DNA from: a virus
DNA length: 21,571 nucleotides
IMG/VR virus record: IMGVR_UViG_3300030331_000139
Span: 1-21,571 of that record
Direction: 5' to 3' (one strand)
Part shown: one piece after another, positions 13,088 to 20,288 of the stretch
Layout: each line of letters starts with the position of its first letter
Position numbering within the stretch: position 1 is the first letter of the stretch
Position numbers and translations under genes: made by a program
Notes under the pieces: generated by a model
What the model was told of the DNA's origin: nothing
The model's input: only the letters and a program-made list of their open reading frames with translations
Databases searched by the model: none

Positions 13088-14413
13088 TTACATAATGTTT
13101 GTAACTTTAACTCGTCTGTAGTATAAGTTTTGTGCTGAAGCGGCTACTGCACCAGAGTTATCTAATGCGCCATCACCAGCAGAAGTTGCGAAAGGATTTT
13201 GTACCATTCCGTATCTAGTTTTGAATCCAATCTTTGGTTGGAAACTGTTCTGACCAACTGCTCTCACCATTTGTAGTGGAACATATGGGCAGTAGAATAA
13301 ACCAGAATCGTAAGGTGAAGTTCCTTTGTAACCGATTACATAGTATTGACTTGCTGATACATTAGCAGCATATGGGTCTACATATACTCTAAATTTACCA
13401 TTAAGTACACCTGCGAAGGTGTTACCTGTGTCATCTACATTTAAGTTTGAGTTTAACGCAGGAGCGTAATCTAAAACACCAGCCATTTGAAGTGCGGAAG
13501 CAACATCAGCAGAGCAGATAATTAAATTACCTTTACCTCTACGAGTTTGTTGACCGATAGCGTTAGCGTCTCTCTCTAATTGATACATTAACCCTTTGAA
13601 TTTCTCAACTGACCAACGACCATTTGAATCTGTGTCTAAGTCAAAGATACCAGCAGTTGTTGTATTTACTTGAGCGCCTGATTTAGCGTGTGAGTAAATA
13701 GTTCTAACTACTTCTCTATTGATCTCAGCAAGAATCTCACTTGAAAGGATGTTTGCAAGTTCTGTTTCAGCATCTAGACCGTGGATTGCTTTTAAGTCTT
13801 GAGCAAGTTCCATAGTGTACTCTGCTTTTAGAGCTCTAGATTTTGCAGTAACAGTAATCTTGTCGATTGAGAATGCCATTTCAGCAAACTCATCAGAACC
13901 ATCACCAAGTGTTTCTGCCTGAGCAGTAGTCATACCAGAACCAGTTGTGTAAGTTCCAGCAGATGGTGAATCGTTTAGTGTTGCAGGGTTAGTTCCTGAT
14001 TGTGCGTCAGGTGATCCTGTGTCGCCAGCAGCATCTCTTGCAGAAAAGTCTGTGTCTGCTTCATTGAATAGTGCTTCTGCACCAGCCTGTGAACCAAATC
14101 TTGACTTCATAGCAAAGATTAAGCCTGTTGGACCAGTCATTGGTTGTACGCCACAAATATCGTATGCGATAAGATTTGGCATAGCTCTTCTGACTAACGA
14201 AATTAATACTGGATCAAAGTTATCCACAGAAGAACCAGTTGCGTTTGCAGGTGCAGCCTCAGCCATAAAGCTTCGGTCTTCCCTAACTGATTTTTCTTGG
14301 TTTTCTAAAATCACAGTAGTTACAGCTCTTTTATAAGCATCTTCGATTTTTGGCAAATCTGGATGTTCTAGGACTGGCTGCCACTTTTCCTGTAAGTTTT
14401 CAGTAAGATACAT
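13088..14413 (-). CDS. 23: gp23, major capsid protein
   Basis: The 441-residue product is the T4-type major head protein. Typical stretches are PNLIAYDICGVQPMTGPTGL (about 85-104), EMAFSIDKITVTAKSRALKA and YTMELAQDLKAIHGLDAE, followed by NREVVRTIYSHA, GNLIICSADVASAL and the C-terminal CPYVPLQMVRAVG, with a TRYGMVQNPF end. The N-terminal 60 residues should be cut off by gp21 during maturation, probably after a Glu near FMAEAAPA (inference). The start has AAGGAGAGA before ATG. No gp24 vertex gene is seen after it, as in many marine T4-like phages. No late box lies in the 36-nt gap to gp22, so it is likely read from the gp22 promoter. Confidence 0.96.
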   Translation of the reverse strand: MYLTENLQEKWQPVLEHPDLPKIEDAYKRAVTTVILENQEKSVREDRSFMAEAAPANATGSSVDNFDPVLISLVRRAMPNLIAYDICGVQPMTGPTGLIFAMKSRFGSQAGAEALFNEADTDFSARDAAGDTGSPDAQSGTNPATLNDSPSAGTYTTGSGMTTAQAETLGDGSDEFAEMAFSIDKITVTAKSRALKAEYTMELAQDLKAIHGLDAETELANILSSEILAEINREVVRTIYSHAKSGAQVNTTTAGIFDLDTDSNGRWSVEKFKGLMYQLERDANAIGQQTRRGKGNLIICSADVASALQMAGVLDYAPALNSNLNVDDTGNTFAGVLNGKFRVYVDPYAANVSASQYYVIGYKGTSPYDSGLFYCPYVPLQMVRAVGQNSFQPKIGFKTRYGMVQNPFATSAGDGALDNSGAVAASAQNLYYRRVKVTNIM

Positions 14414-14449
14414 TTTATCTCTCCTTTTGATTTACTTTGTTAAAAAACA

Positions 14450-15505
14450 TTAAGAGTTTAACGCCTTAAGGTTTTTAGATATTGCGGCTGTATATGCAGC
14501 CATAGCATCCGAACTTGCTTCAACAGCAGGTTCATTCGCCGCCACAGAATCAACAGAATTTTCTTCTGCTACTTCTGATTTTGTTTTAGGGAAATAAGAT
14601 TCTTTAATAGTCTCTAATTTTTCCTTAAACTTTTCAGCACTATCGTACTCAACATTCTCAGCCATAGAGATAAACTTCTCTGTTTCTGTATCTGTTAAAT
14701 CTTCAGATACTTCAGCGATTGCTTCTCTCTTATGCAACTCAGAAACTTCTTTAGTTAGATTGACATTCTTTTCAATCTGTTCGTTAAGTTTACCTTCTAA
14801 GTCTTTTGTTTGATTTGTTAAGTCGTCAAGCACATTGTACTTTTCTTCTGGAACATCAATATAATGTTCTTTGAATAAAGATTTAAGACCAGTAATGAAG
14901 TCCTCAGCGATTTCAGTTCTAATACCTCTTTCAACTGCGAGTTCATTTTCTTTCATCCATTCTTCAACAACATAGTTTAGATATGAATCGACTTTCTCGG
15001 TCATAGCTTCTTTTATTGTTTCTTTTTCAGATTCTAGTTTTTCTTCATACTGAGCCTCAAGTACTTTAACCTGTTCTTGTATTCTTGTCTTAACAGCAGT
15101 CTCAAAGATCGTTGCAGCTTTTTCTTTAAATTCTTCAGATAAGTCTGCGTCTGTTGAAACTAATGCCTTAACATCATCAGATAGGTCAATATTCATTTCA
15201 GTAGATTCTTCTTTATCTTCAGCGATTTCTTCGCCTTCGACTTCAGCTTCTTCTTCTTTCATGCCTGCTGGTTTTTGGTCATTTGGTAATGAACCATCTT
15301 TAGCATCTTTATTAACCTGGTCTGATACTTTTTTTGCCTTTTTCGTAGCGTCTGGGTTACTATCAGTTGGTTTAGTAACTGCTGAACCTAGATCCTCTGC
15401 GTCATTTTTAAGGGGGCTTTTTTCAGCTGGAACTGCGTCTTTATTTACTACAGACTTTTGTTCTTCAACTGCTTCTGCCTCTTTTTTTACTTCGGTTTCA
15501 GACAT
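14450..15505 (-). CDS. 22: gp22, prohead core scaffold protein
   Basis: The 351-residue product sits between the protease and capsid genes, as gp22 does in T4. It is highly charged, with many Glu and Lys residues, and mostly helical or coiled-coil from about residue 105 to 300 (for example EEKLESEKETIKEAMTEKV). The N-terminal 100 residues are low-complexity and acidic. The scaffold fills the prohead and is then degraded by gp21. The ATG has AAGGAGAG ahead and a late promoter about 45 nt upstream. An Ala/Ser-rich end leads to a short helix (AISKNLKALNS), probably the shell-contact end. Confidence 0.88.
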   Translation of the reverse strand: MSETEVKKEAEAVEEQKSVVNKDAVPAEKSPLKNDAEDLGSAVTKPTDSNPDATKKAKKVSDQVNKDAKDGSLPNDQKPAGMKEEEAEVEGEEIAEDKEESTEMNIDLSDDVKALVSTDADLSEEFKEKAATIFETAVKTRIQEQVKVLEAQYEEKLESEKETIKEAMTEKVDSYLNYVVEEWMKENELAVERGIRTEIAEDFITGLKSLFKEHYIDVPEEKYNVLDDLTNQTKDLEGKLNEQIEKNVNLTKEVSELHKREAIAEVSEDLTDTETEKFISMAENVEYDSAEKFKEKLETIKESYFPKTKSEVAEENSVDSVAANEPAVEASSDAMAAYTAAISKNLKALNS

Positions 15506-15549
15506 TCGGTCTCTCCTTATTAAAAATTAATTAATTTTTTTCTTACTAT

Positions 15550-15557
15550 TATTTATA
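15550..15557 (-). promoter_or_regulatory. T4-type late promoter before gp22-gp23
   Basis: Exact TATAAATA on the minus strand, 44 nt before the gp22 ATG. The leader is AT-rich and ends in AAGGAGAG, a normal Shine-Dalgarno. The remaining 47 nt up to the gp21 stop show only a 5-bp stem (TACGC/GCGTA) that is too weak to call. Confidence 0.82.
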
Positions 15558-15604
15558 CAAACTACCATCTCAAACCGTACGCTTTTCAACAAAGCTGCGT
15601 AGGT

Positions 15605-16249
15605 TTATAATTTCTTGATGAAGTCTTTAAAGATATCTGCTTTAACTGTTGCCAATTCTTGACGCTTAGTTCTTTCGATTTCTTCTTTGTATTGTTCAAC
15701 TTCCATACTTTTCAGTACGCCGTTGTCCCATACCCACTCTTTGCCTTCCATGATACCTTCTACGAAAGCATCAGGCGCTGAGGGGTCTGCGACTATATCA
15801 GCCGCAGTTGCAAGGTAAAAATCTTTACCAACAAAGTTTCTTCCACCTTGTTGATTTATAGATCCCATACCTCTAGATGATACACCTAATACAGCACCCT
15901 CGTCAATAAGATTCTTAACGATTTTACCATATGGTGTATCCATGACTTTCGCTTCACCAATAAAGTTTTTACCTTCAGGTTTTAAACTAGTAATCATGTG
16001 TGAAACTCTTTCGAGGTTCACAGTTGGTCCGTCAGGATGTCCTAACTCACCAAAAGCTCTTCTTTTATCAATAAACTCTTTTGTATATCTTCTTACTTCT
16101 CTTGCTAAAGTTTCGACTGGATAAATTCGACCATTACGGTTCTTGATATCCGCCTGCATAAAGACACCCTTAATTTTATAGTCTTTTCTACCATTAGTTT
16201 CTTCGGTCAAGACTTGGACATCTTCTATTGTTTCTGTAATTAGTTTCAT
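15605..16249 (-). CDS. 21: gp21, prohead core protease
   Basis: gp21 is the serine protease that cleaves the scaffold, capsid precursor and core proteins in the prohead. The 214-residue product is about T4 length. Signature stretches are IKNRNGRIYP (35-44), GELGHPDGP (67-75, catalytic His71) and GVSSRGMGS (122-130, with the catalytic serine at 124 or 125), then a DIVADPSAPDAFVEGI block. These match peptidase family U9/S78-type prohead proteases. The start overlaps the upstream stop as ATGA, with GGTGGAG ahead. Confidence 0.95.
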   Translation of the reverse strand: MKLITETIEDVQVLTEETNGRKDYKIKGVFMQADIKNRNGRIYPVETLAREVRRYTKEFIDKRRAFGELGHPDGPTVNLERVSHMITSLKPEGKNFIGEAKVMDTPYGKIVKNLIDEGAVLGVSSRGMGSINQQGGRNFVGKDFYLATAADIVADPSAPDAFVEGIMEGKEWVWDNGVLKSMEVEQYKEEIERTKRQELATVKADIFKDFIKKL

Positions 16250-16431
16250 TTCTCCACCTTTTCTTTATTATTATAGATTTTATCTACAATCTCTCTTTTC
16301 ATTTCTTCTTTTTTAACTCCATACTTTTCTGCAAATGCTTTTTTAAATTCATCTGCAAGATAAGTCTTAGACTTTGTTCCCACAATTCGTTCTAAAATTG
16401 CTCTAGAATAATCTTTTTTCTTTTTTCCCAT
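16246..16431 (-). CDS. Small basic hypothetical protein before gp21
   Basis: The 61-residue product is Lys-rich (MGKKKKDYSR at the front, NNKEKVEK at the end) and predicted helical throughout. It is not recognised. It overlaps the upstream stop by one base (TAATG) and the gp21 start as ATGA, so it is translated together with the protease. A small prohead core or DNA-binding role would fit the place and charge but is only inference. Confidence 0.65.
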   Translation of the reverse strand: MGKKKKDYSRAILERIVGTKSKTYLADEFKKAFAEKYGVKKEEMKREIVDKIYNNKEKVEK

Positions 16432-16850
16432 TATCTTATTTCTAAAATAATTGTATAGTTATCTCCTGACACAAAACCTTTTGTTGATAATAATATATCA
16501 CCAGCAGGAGATGTGTTTGCTGTTAGTGTTGCGTTGTTTGGTATACTATTACCAGCAACAAAGTAATCGTGAAAACCTGTGCCTGAGAAAAACCCTATCG
16601 TTGCATTAGCAGCACTTGTCCCACTACCTGCCCATAATAATTCTACACCAGATTTACCATTTGTTGTATTTACTGACCAATAAATTTTTGCTAAAACTCT
16701 CTCTGCATCCTCTGACATAAAATTCAAAGCACTTGCATCCATTTTTGTTACAAGTGTTTCACCAGAACCATCACTAATATTAGTGAACTTCATAACTGTT
16801 TTAACACCGACTGTATCTACAATAGTTTGTGATGTAACCACATCTGCCAT
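16431..16850 (-). CDS. Beta-rich virion-type protein, paralog C of three
   Basis: The 139-residue product is rich in Thr, Ser, Gly and Asn with alternating hydrophobic strands and no helix-forming stretches. It shares a pattern with the two genes upstream: a DAS-x-L element, an aromatic strand (IYWSV), a G-x-G-F-H-D turn, NNATLT, GDILLSTKG and a closing YTIILEIR strand. A capsid decoration or head fibre role is inferred from fold type and position between portal and capsid genes. The start has TAGGAGAAAC inside the end of the preceding gene. Confidence 0.72.
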   Translation of the reverse strand: MADVVTSQTIVDTVGVKTVMKFTNISDGSGETLVTKMDASALNFMSEDAERVLAKIYWSVNTTNGKSGVELLWAGSGTSAANATIGFFSGTGFHDYFVAGNSIPNNATLTANTSPAGDILLSTKGFVSGDNYTIILEIR

Positions 16851-16851
16851 T

Positions 16852-17196
16852 TTAGTTTCTCCTAAATTCTGTAATTAACAAATAACTTTTAACATTCGAA
16901 TCAGTTGTTAGTTTTATTTGTTTATCATTTCCAAATTTTAACTGATCTGGTCGTAAACCATACTTACCATTACCAGTTAAACTCAAATCATTTGTTTCAC
17001 TCTCAGCACTAAACTTCAAAGTTCCTGTGCCTTTAATTTGATAATAACATTCAATCAAGTTTACTTTTGATTCGTTATTACCACTTGTCAATTTTTCAGC
17101 GTCAACTACGATTTGATCTTCTTCGTTCCCGATACCCTTCGATTGCACTATGTATTTCGAAGTGGTATCAACAACCTTAGTGTTCGTAATTGTCAT
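16852..17196 (-). CDS. Beta-rich virion-type protein, paralog B of three
   Basis: This is the shortest of the three related proteins, with 114 residues. It keeps the scheme of its neighbours: VVDAEKL, the aromatic strand IECYYQI, a GNGKYG turn, IKLTTDS and the final strand YLLITEFRR. The loops are shorter and more charged than in the other two. AGGA precedes the ATG within a 8-nt gap after the upstream stop. Function as for its paralogs: probably an exposed virion protein (inference). Confidence 0.7.
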   Translation of the reverse strand: MTITNTKVVDTTSKYIVQSKGIGNEEDQIVVDAEKLTSGNNESKVNLIECYYQIKGTGTLKFSAESETNDLSLTGNGKYGLRPDQLKFGNDKQIKLTTDSNVKSYLLITEFRRN

Positions 17197-17204
17197 AGAA
17201 AATC

Positions 17205-17633
17205 CTATGCAGTAAATGCTTCGTCTTTTCTTAGTTCTATAATAACACTACCAGAAGTTCCAAAAGCACTTAACTCTAGGTCTCCTGAAGTCGCTGTTGT
17301 ATTCGTTGCATTATTAGTAATCTTACCAGCAGTACCATCATAGTGACCTGTGCCTGCAAGTCGAATTGCTGTAGTATCAGATGACGCACCTTTAAATTGT
17401 ATCTCTACATGACCAGTATCGTCATCAGCAGTGCCTTGCACCAACTGCCACCATATTCTAGTGATATCTAATTTAGCACCGTTAGCGTGTCCTGCTAAAC
17501 CACTTGCGTCAAGTATGTTTGAGTTCTCAGTAGTATTGTCATCCATGTTTACTAGTATGACTACTTTACCACCTTGAGCACCACTACCAGATTCTAAAGC
17601 TGTGTCTTTAAGTGTTCTTGTACTAATTCCCAT
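17205..17633 (-). CDS. Beta-rich virion-type protein, paralog A of three
   Basis: The 142-residue product has the clearest form of the shared pattern: ILDASGL, the aromatic strand ITRIWWQLV, HVEIQFKG, GTGHYDG, KITNNATNT, GDLELSAFG and the closing VIIELRK. It is Gly/Thr/Asp-rich with alternating strands, typical of secreted-type beta-sandwich decoration proteins of phage heads. It has no signal peptide. AAGGAAAAC lies ahead of the ATG. It is followed 8 nt later by paralog B. Confidence 0.72.
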   Translation of the reverse strand: MGISTRTLKDTALESGSGAQGGKVVILVNMDDNTTENSNILDASGLAGHANGAKLDITRIWWQLVQGTADDDTGHVEIQFKGASSDTTAIRLAGTGHYDGTAGKITNNATNTTATSGDLELSAFGTSGSVIIELRKDEAFTA

Positions 17634-17643
17634 TTTGTTTTCC

Positions 17644-17898
17644 TTACTTTATTGTTTCGTTATCAAAGTAATCTTCTATATCAGATACTTTAACTCCTTG
17701 TTTTTTTGCTACTTGATTAATAATACCCTCGATCTTACCTAAAAGAGGATCAGGTGTTTTATCAATCATACTGTAAACATCACGAACTGCTGATTTCAAC
17801 TTTGGAGATAATTTCTTAAACTCCTTCGTGCCTTCAGGTCCGATATACCTGCGTTCATTTATTTCAGTTTTAAACTTCTGAAATGTCAGGTTGTTCAT
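17644..17898 (-). CDS. Small hypothetical protein after the gp67-like gene (gp68 position)
   Basis: With ATG 17898 the product has 84 residues; this start has GAGGA at good spacing. A longer frame from 17913 lacks such a site. The protein is mixed-charge and helical (FKKLSPKLKSAVRDVYSMID, then KIEGIINQVAKKQG) with an acidic end. It occupies the place of T4 gene 68 (prohead core), but I see no sequence match strong enough to name it. It overlaps the gp67-like gene by 29 nt in another frame. Confidence 0.62.
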   Translation of the reverse strand: MNNLTFQKFKTEINERRYIGPEGTKEFKKLSPKLKSAVRDVYSMIDKTPDPLLGKIEGIINQVAKKQGVKVSDIEDYFDNETIK

Positions 17899-18169
17899 TT
17901 GATTCCTCATCATCTATTTCAATAGATTGTTCAGGAGAATCTTCTTCGCTAGATTCTTCACCTTGAGGCTTATCATTTAACTGAGCATTTTGTTCTAAAT
18001 CCTCTGTCTCATGAGCTGCATTTAACCAATCATTTGCAACGGTCATTCTTTTATCATCTAATGCTTGACCTATTTTATCAGATAAAGCACTTTTAAATGC
18101 GTCTTGAGCAGCAACATTGTCATTGTCTGCAAGCGAATTGACCATTGATTTTACATTATCATTTGACAT
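17870..18169 (-). CDS. gp67-like prohead core protein
   Basis: The 99-residue product has a helical N-terminal half (AFKSALSDKIGQALDDKRMTVANDWL, about 23-48) and a very acidic tail full of Glu, Ser and Asp. T4 gp67 has the same layout (short helix part plus acidic tail) and the same place just after the portal gene, and it helps start the prohead core. Sequence identity is too low to be certain by eye. An exact late box lies 16 nt upstream in the end of gp20, with TAGGAGA between. Confidence 0.65.
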   Translation of the reverse strand: MSNDNVKSMVNSLADNDNVAAQDAFKSALSDKIGQALDDKRMTVANDWLNAAHETEDLEQNAQLNDKPQGEESSEEDSPEQSIEIDDEESNEQPDISEV

Positions 18170-18171
18170 AA

Positions 18172-19719
18172 TTAATTATCTCCTATATTTATATCGGCAT
18201 CTTCATCGCTCGCCATGTCTTGTCCTTCGGGAGCAGCAATAATACCTTGTTTAATCTCGTCTCGAATTTGATTATCTATTTCGACAATATCTTCATCACT
18301 TTGTCTCAATACATTCTTTCTGATATATTCAACAGAAAAGTATTTACCAACATAAGGACTAACTTCGTTTGCAAGATTTAATCTTTCTCTTAATATCTCT
18401 GCATTTTTTAATTCAGAAAAATATCCATCTCTCAAATAATCATATTGTATATGTTCTTTTACATTAGACCAATCTTCGATGGTCATAATACCTTTTAGAA
18501 CTAATTGTGTTTTTAATACATCATGAAATAATTGAGTAAATCTTTTTCTTAGTCTTTGAACAAACTTTGTAAATTTAAGTTCATCTCTAGTAATCTCTGC
18601 GGCTCTACCTAAATTAAAACCATTTTCTGATTCCATTCTAGAGATAGGCACATTAAGAGATTTGTATAACTTCTTTTGAAAGTATTGCACATCAGCAATT
18701 TCACCAAGATTTTGACCACCTGCGAGTGTAGAAACTTCAGTACCTTTTGCACCTTCTCTACGAGGCAACCAAAAATCTTCAAGCATAGACATATGCTTTC
18801 TATCATCTCTAATCTCACCAGTAGAAGCGTCATAGACAAGTTTATTTCTATATCTTGCCATAACATCTCGTAAGTATTGTTCTGCTTTTACTTTTGGTAA
18901 ATTACCTACATCAACATAGAATATTCTTCTTTCAGGTGCTCTTACTATTCTATAAATAACGACAGCATCTTCAATCATTCTTAGTTGGTTGACAGGTTTA
19001 ATTGCTTTGTGTAGATGACCCATAACCATATTTTTAGTTTGGTCAACAATACCAGATGTAACATAAGTTATTGAATCTGTAGAAATTTTAAGACCAGCAT
19101 TTGAGTTTGCTGATGACATTCCTTTTTCATTATAGACAAACCACTCTGCGGTCTTTTCTATAATTTCAATACCTTTACCTTTACTATCTCTTTTCTTTGT
19201 TACCTCACGAACTTTTTTAATTTTTCGTGGGTCTATGTATCTAATTTCTGTAAGTCCTTTTCTTGGACTTTTTGGATCTATAACTTTGTGAAAGTAAATA
19301 CGACCATCAATATAAAATCTTTTGAATATATCGTGACCTTTTTCATCAAAGTTTAATAATTTCATAACTTCGTCAAACTCGTTACGAATTTTTGTTTTGA
19401 TATTCTCCGAAACTGCTAGTTTATCTAGTGATATTGAGACTGACTGATCTCTATCGTCTGAGACAATAACTTCATTGATGATATCTTCAATTGCCATATC
19501 ACATTCAGGATGTTGGGCAACTTCTCTATATCTTTTAATTAAGTCAACATCATTCTTGGCAGTAACCTCCATATCGAGGTATTGGCCAAAGTAGCCGCCC
19601 GCCGATATAGTGGTTGTGCCATCATCAGGAGAAGGCACCGTGAAGGCTTGTTTTGCTTCAGCGGGCTTCTCCTTATCATCTGTTTGTCTCGTTATTTGGA
19701 AGCCAAGTAATTGTACCAT
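18172..19719 (-). CDS. 20: gp20, portal protein
   Basis: The 515-residue product is the T4-type portal, the dodecameric ring at the head vertex through which DNA is packed and which nucleates prohead assembly. Typical blocks are HPECDMAIEDIINEVIV (near 70-86), IRYIDPRKIKKVRE (about 158-171), VRAPERRIFYVDVGNLPK (about 258-275), DRKHMSMLEDFWLPRREG and QYFQKKLYKSLNVPISRM. The length is close to T4 gp20 (524). The start has AAGGAAAA ahead. The C-terminal coding end carries the late promoter of the next gene. Confidence 0.96.
   Translation of the reverse strand: MVQLLGFQITRQTDDKEKPAEAKQAFTVPSPDDGTTTISAGGYFGQYLDMEVTAKNDVDLIKRYREVAQHPECDMAIEDIINEVIVSDDRDQSVSISLDKLAVSENIKTKIRNEFDEVMKLLNFDEKGHDIFKRFYIDGRIYFHKVIDPKSPRKGLTEIRYIDPRKIKKVREVTKKRDSKGKGIEIIEKTAEWFVYNEKGMSSANSNAGLKISTDSITYVTSGIVDQTKNMVMGHLHKAIKPVNQLRMIEDAVVIYRIVRAPERRIFYVDVGNLPKVKAEQYLRDVMARYRNKLVYDASTGEIRDDRKHMSMLEDFWLPRREGAKGTEVSTLAGGQNLGEIADVQYFQKKLYKSLNVPISRMESENGFNLGRAAEITRDELKFTKFVQRLRKRFTQLFHDVLKTQLVLKGIMTIEDWSNVKEHIQYDYLRDGYFSELKNAEILRERLNLANEVSPYVGKYFSVEYIRKNVLRQSDEDIVEIDNQIRDEIKQGIIAAPEGQDMASDEDADINIGDN
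18186..18193 (-). promoter_or_regulatory. T4-type late promoter inside the end of gp20
   Basis: Exact TATAAATA on the minus strand, in the last codons of gp20 (Asp-Ile-Asn-Ile). The gp67-like ATG is 16 nt further on, with TAGGAGA immediately after the box. A start site 6 nt downstream would cut into that Shine-Dalgarno sequence. Confidence 0.6.
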
Positions 19720-19739
19720 ATTATATTTTCCTTATAACT

Positions 19740-19747
19740 TGTTTATA
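19740..19747 (-). promoter_or_regulatory. Late-promoter variant between gp19 and gp20
   Basis: TATAAACA on the minus strand, one base off TATAAATA, directly after the gp19 stop codon and 20 nt before the gp20 ATG. AAGGAAAA lies between. The position suits a late promoter, but one mismatch in AT-rich DNA could be chance. Confidence 0.4.
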
Positions 19748-20275
19748 TTATGTAGTAGTATCTGTTTCAAAATACTGATATGTAAATGAACAACTGAACT
19801 CCTCGATAGTATTATTAGTACCATAGTTGAGTGCAATATCATCTAGAGCAGTTGGGAATGCACCTCTTAAAGTATAAGATTTAAGTGTATCACCATTTCT
19901 ATCTAAGTGATCGACAAATATATCAACTTGATAATCTGAAGGATTAGTTAAACCTTCGTTATCAGTCATATTATTCATCCCGTTCATCCATCTTTCTAGA
20001 CCTCTATAGATTAAGAAGTCTGTATCGTTTAACACAGTAATAGACCATGGATTAAATGTTCTATCGCCGACTAGGTTCAGTATTCTGCCTCTGAAATTTA
20101 CAGGAACAGTACCAAGATTTTGCCCAGGTATGACAGTTGCGTTACATAAGAATGCTAATGTAGCAGTCTCTCCTCCAACTGCTGAGTAACCAGGAAAAGG
20201 TAATGTTACCTTAAACTGATTGGCTCTTGCACCACCGCCTTTTAGTCGGGCTTTAAAGTCATTAATATTTGGCAT
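19748..20275 (-). CDS. 19: gp19, tail tube protein
   Basis: gp19 hexamers stack to form the inner tail tube. The 175-residue product is near T4 length (163). Matching stretches are ANQFKVTLPFPG (18-29), LCNATVIPGQNLGTVPVNF (43-61), the highly conserved LVGDRTFNPWSITVLND (67-83) and AFPTALDDIALNY followed by IEEFSCSFTYQYF at the end. The ATG has GGAGGG ahead, in the 13-nt gap after gp18. Confidence 0.95.
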   Translation of the reverse strand: MPNINDFKARLKGGGARANQFKVTLPFPGYSAVGGETATLAFLCNATVIPGQNLGTVPVNFRGRILNLVGDRTFNPWSITVLNDTDFLIYRGLERWMNGMNNMTDNEGLTNPSDYQVDIFVDHLDRNGDTLKSYTLRGAFPTALDDIALNYGTNNTIEEFSCSFTYQYFETDTTT

Positions 20276-20288
20276 TTTAAATTCCCTC

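Noticed and set aside
14019-14336. A 105-codon plus-strand frame opposite gp23.
   Set aside because: It is antisense to a highly conserved gene with low-complexity Ser/Ala composition. No plus-strand frame in the window shows coding character.
15565-15604. A terminator between gp21 and gp22.
   Set aside because: Only a 5-bp stem (TACGC/GCGTA) with a long loop and no U-run is present.
18609-18866. An 85-codon minus-strand frame inside gp20.
   Set aside because: It lies in another frame of a clear portal gene, has a biased composition and no ribosome binding site.
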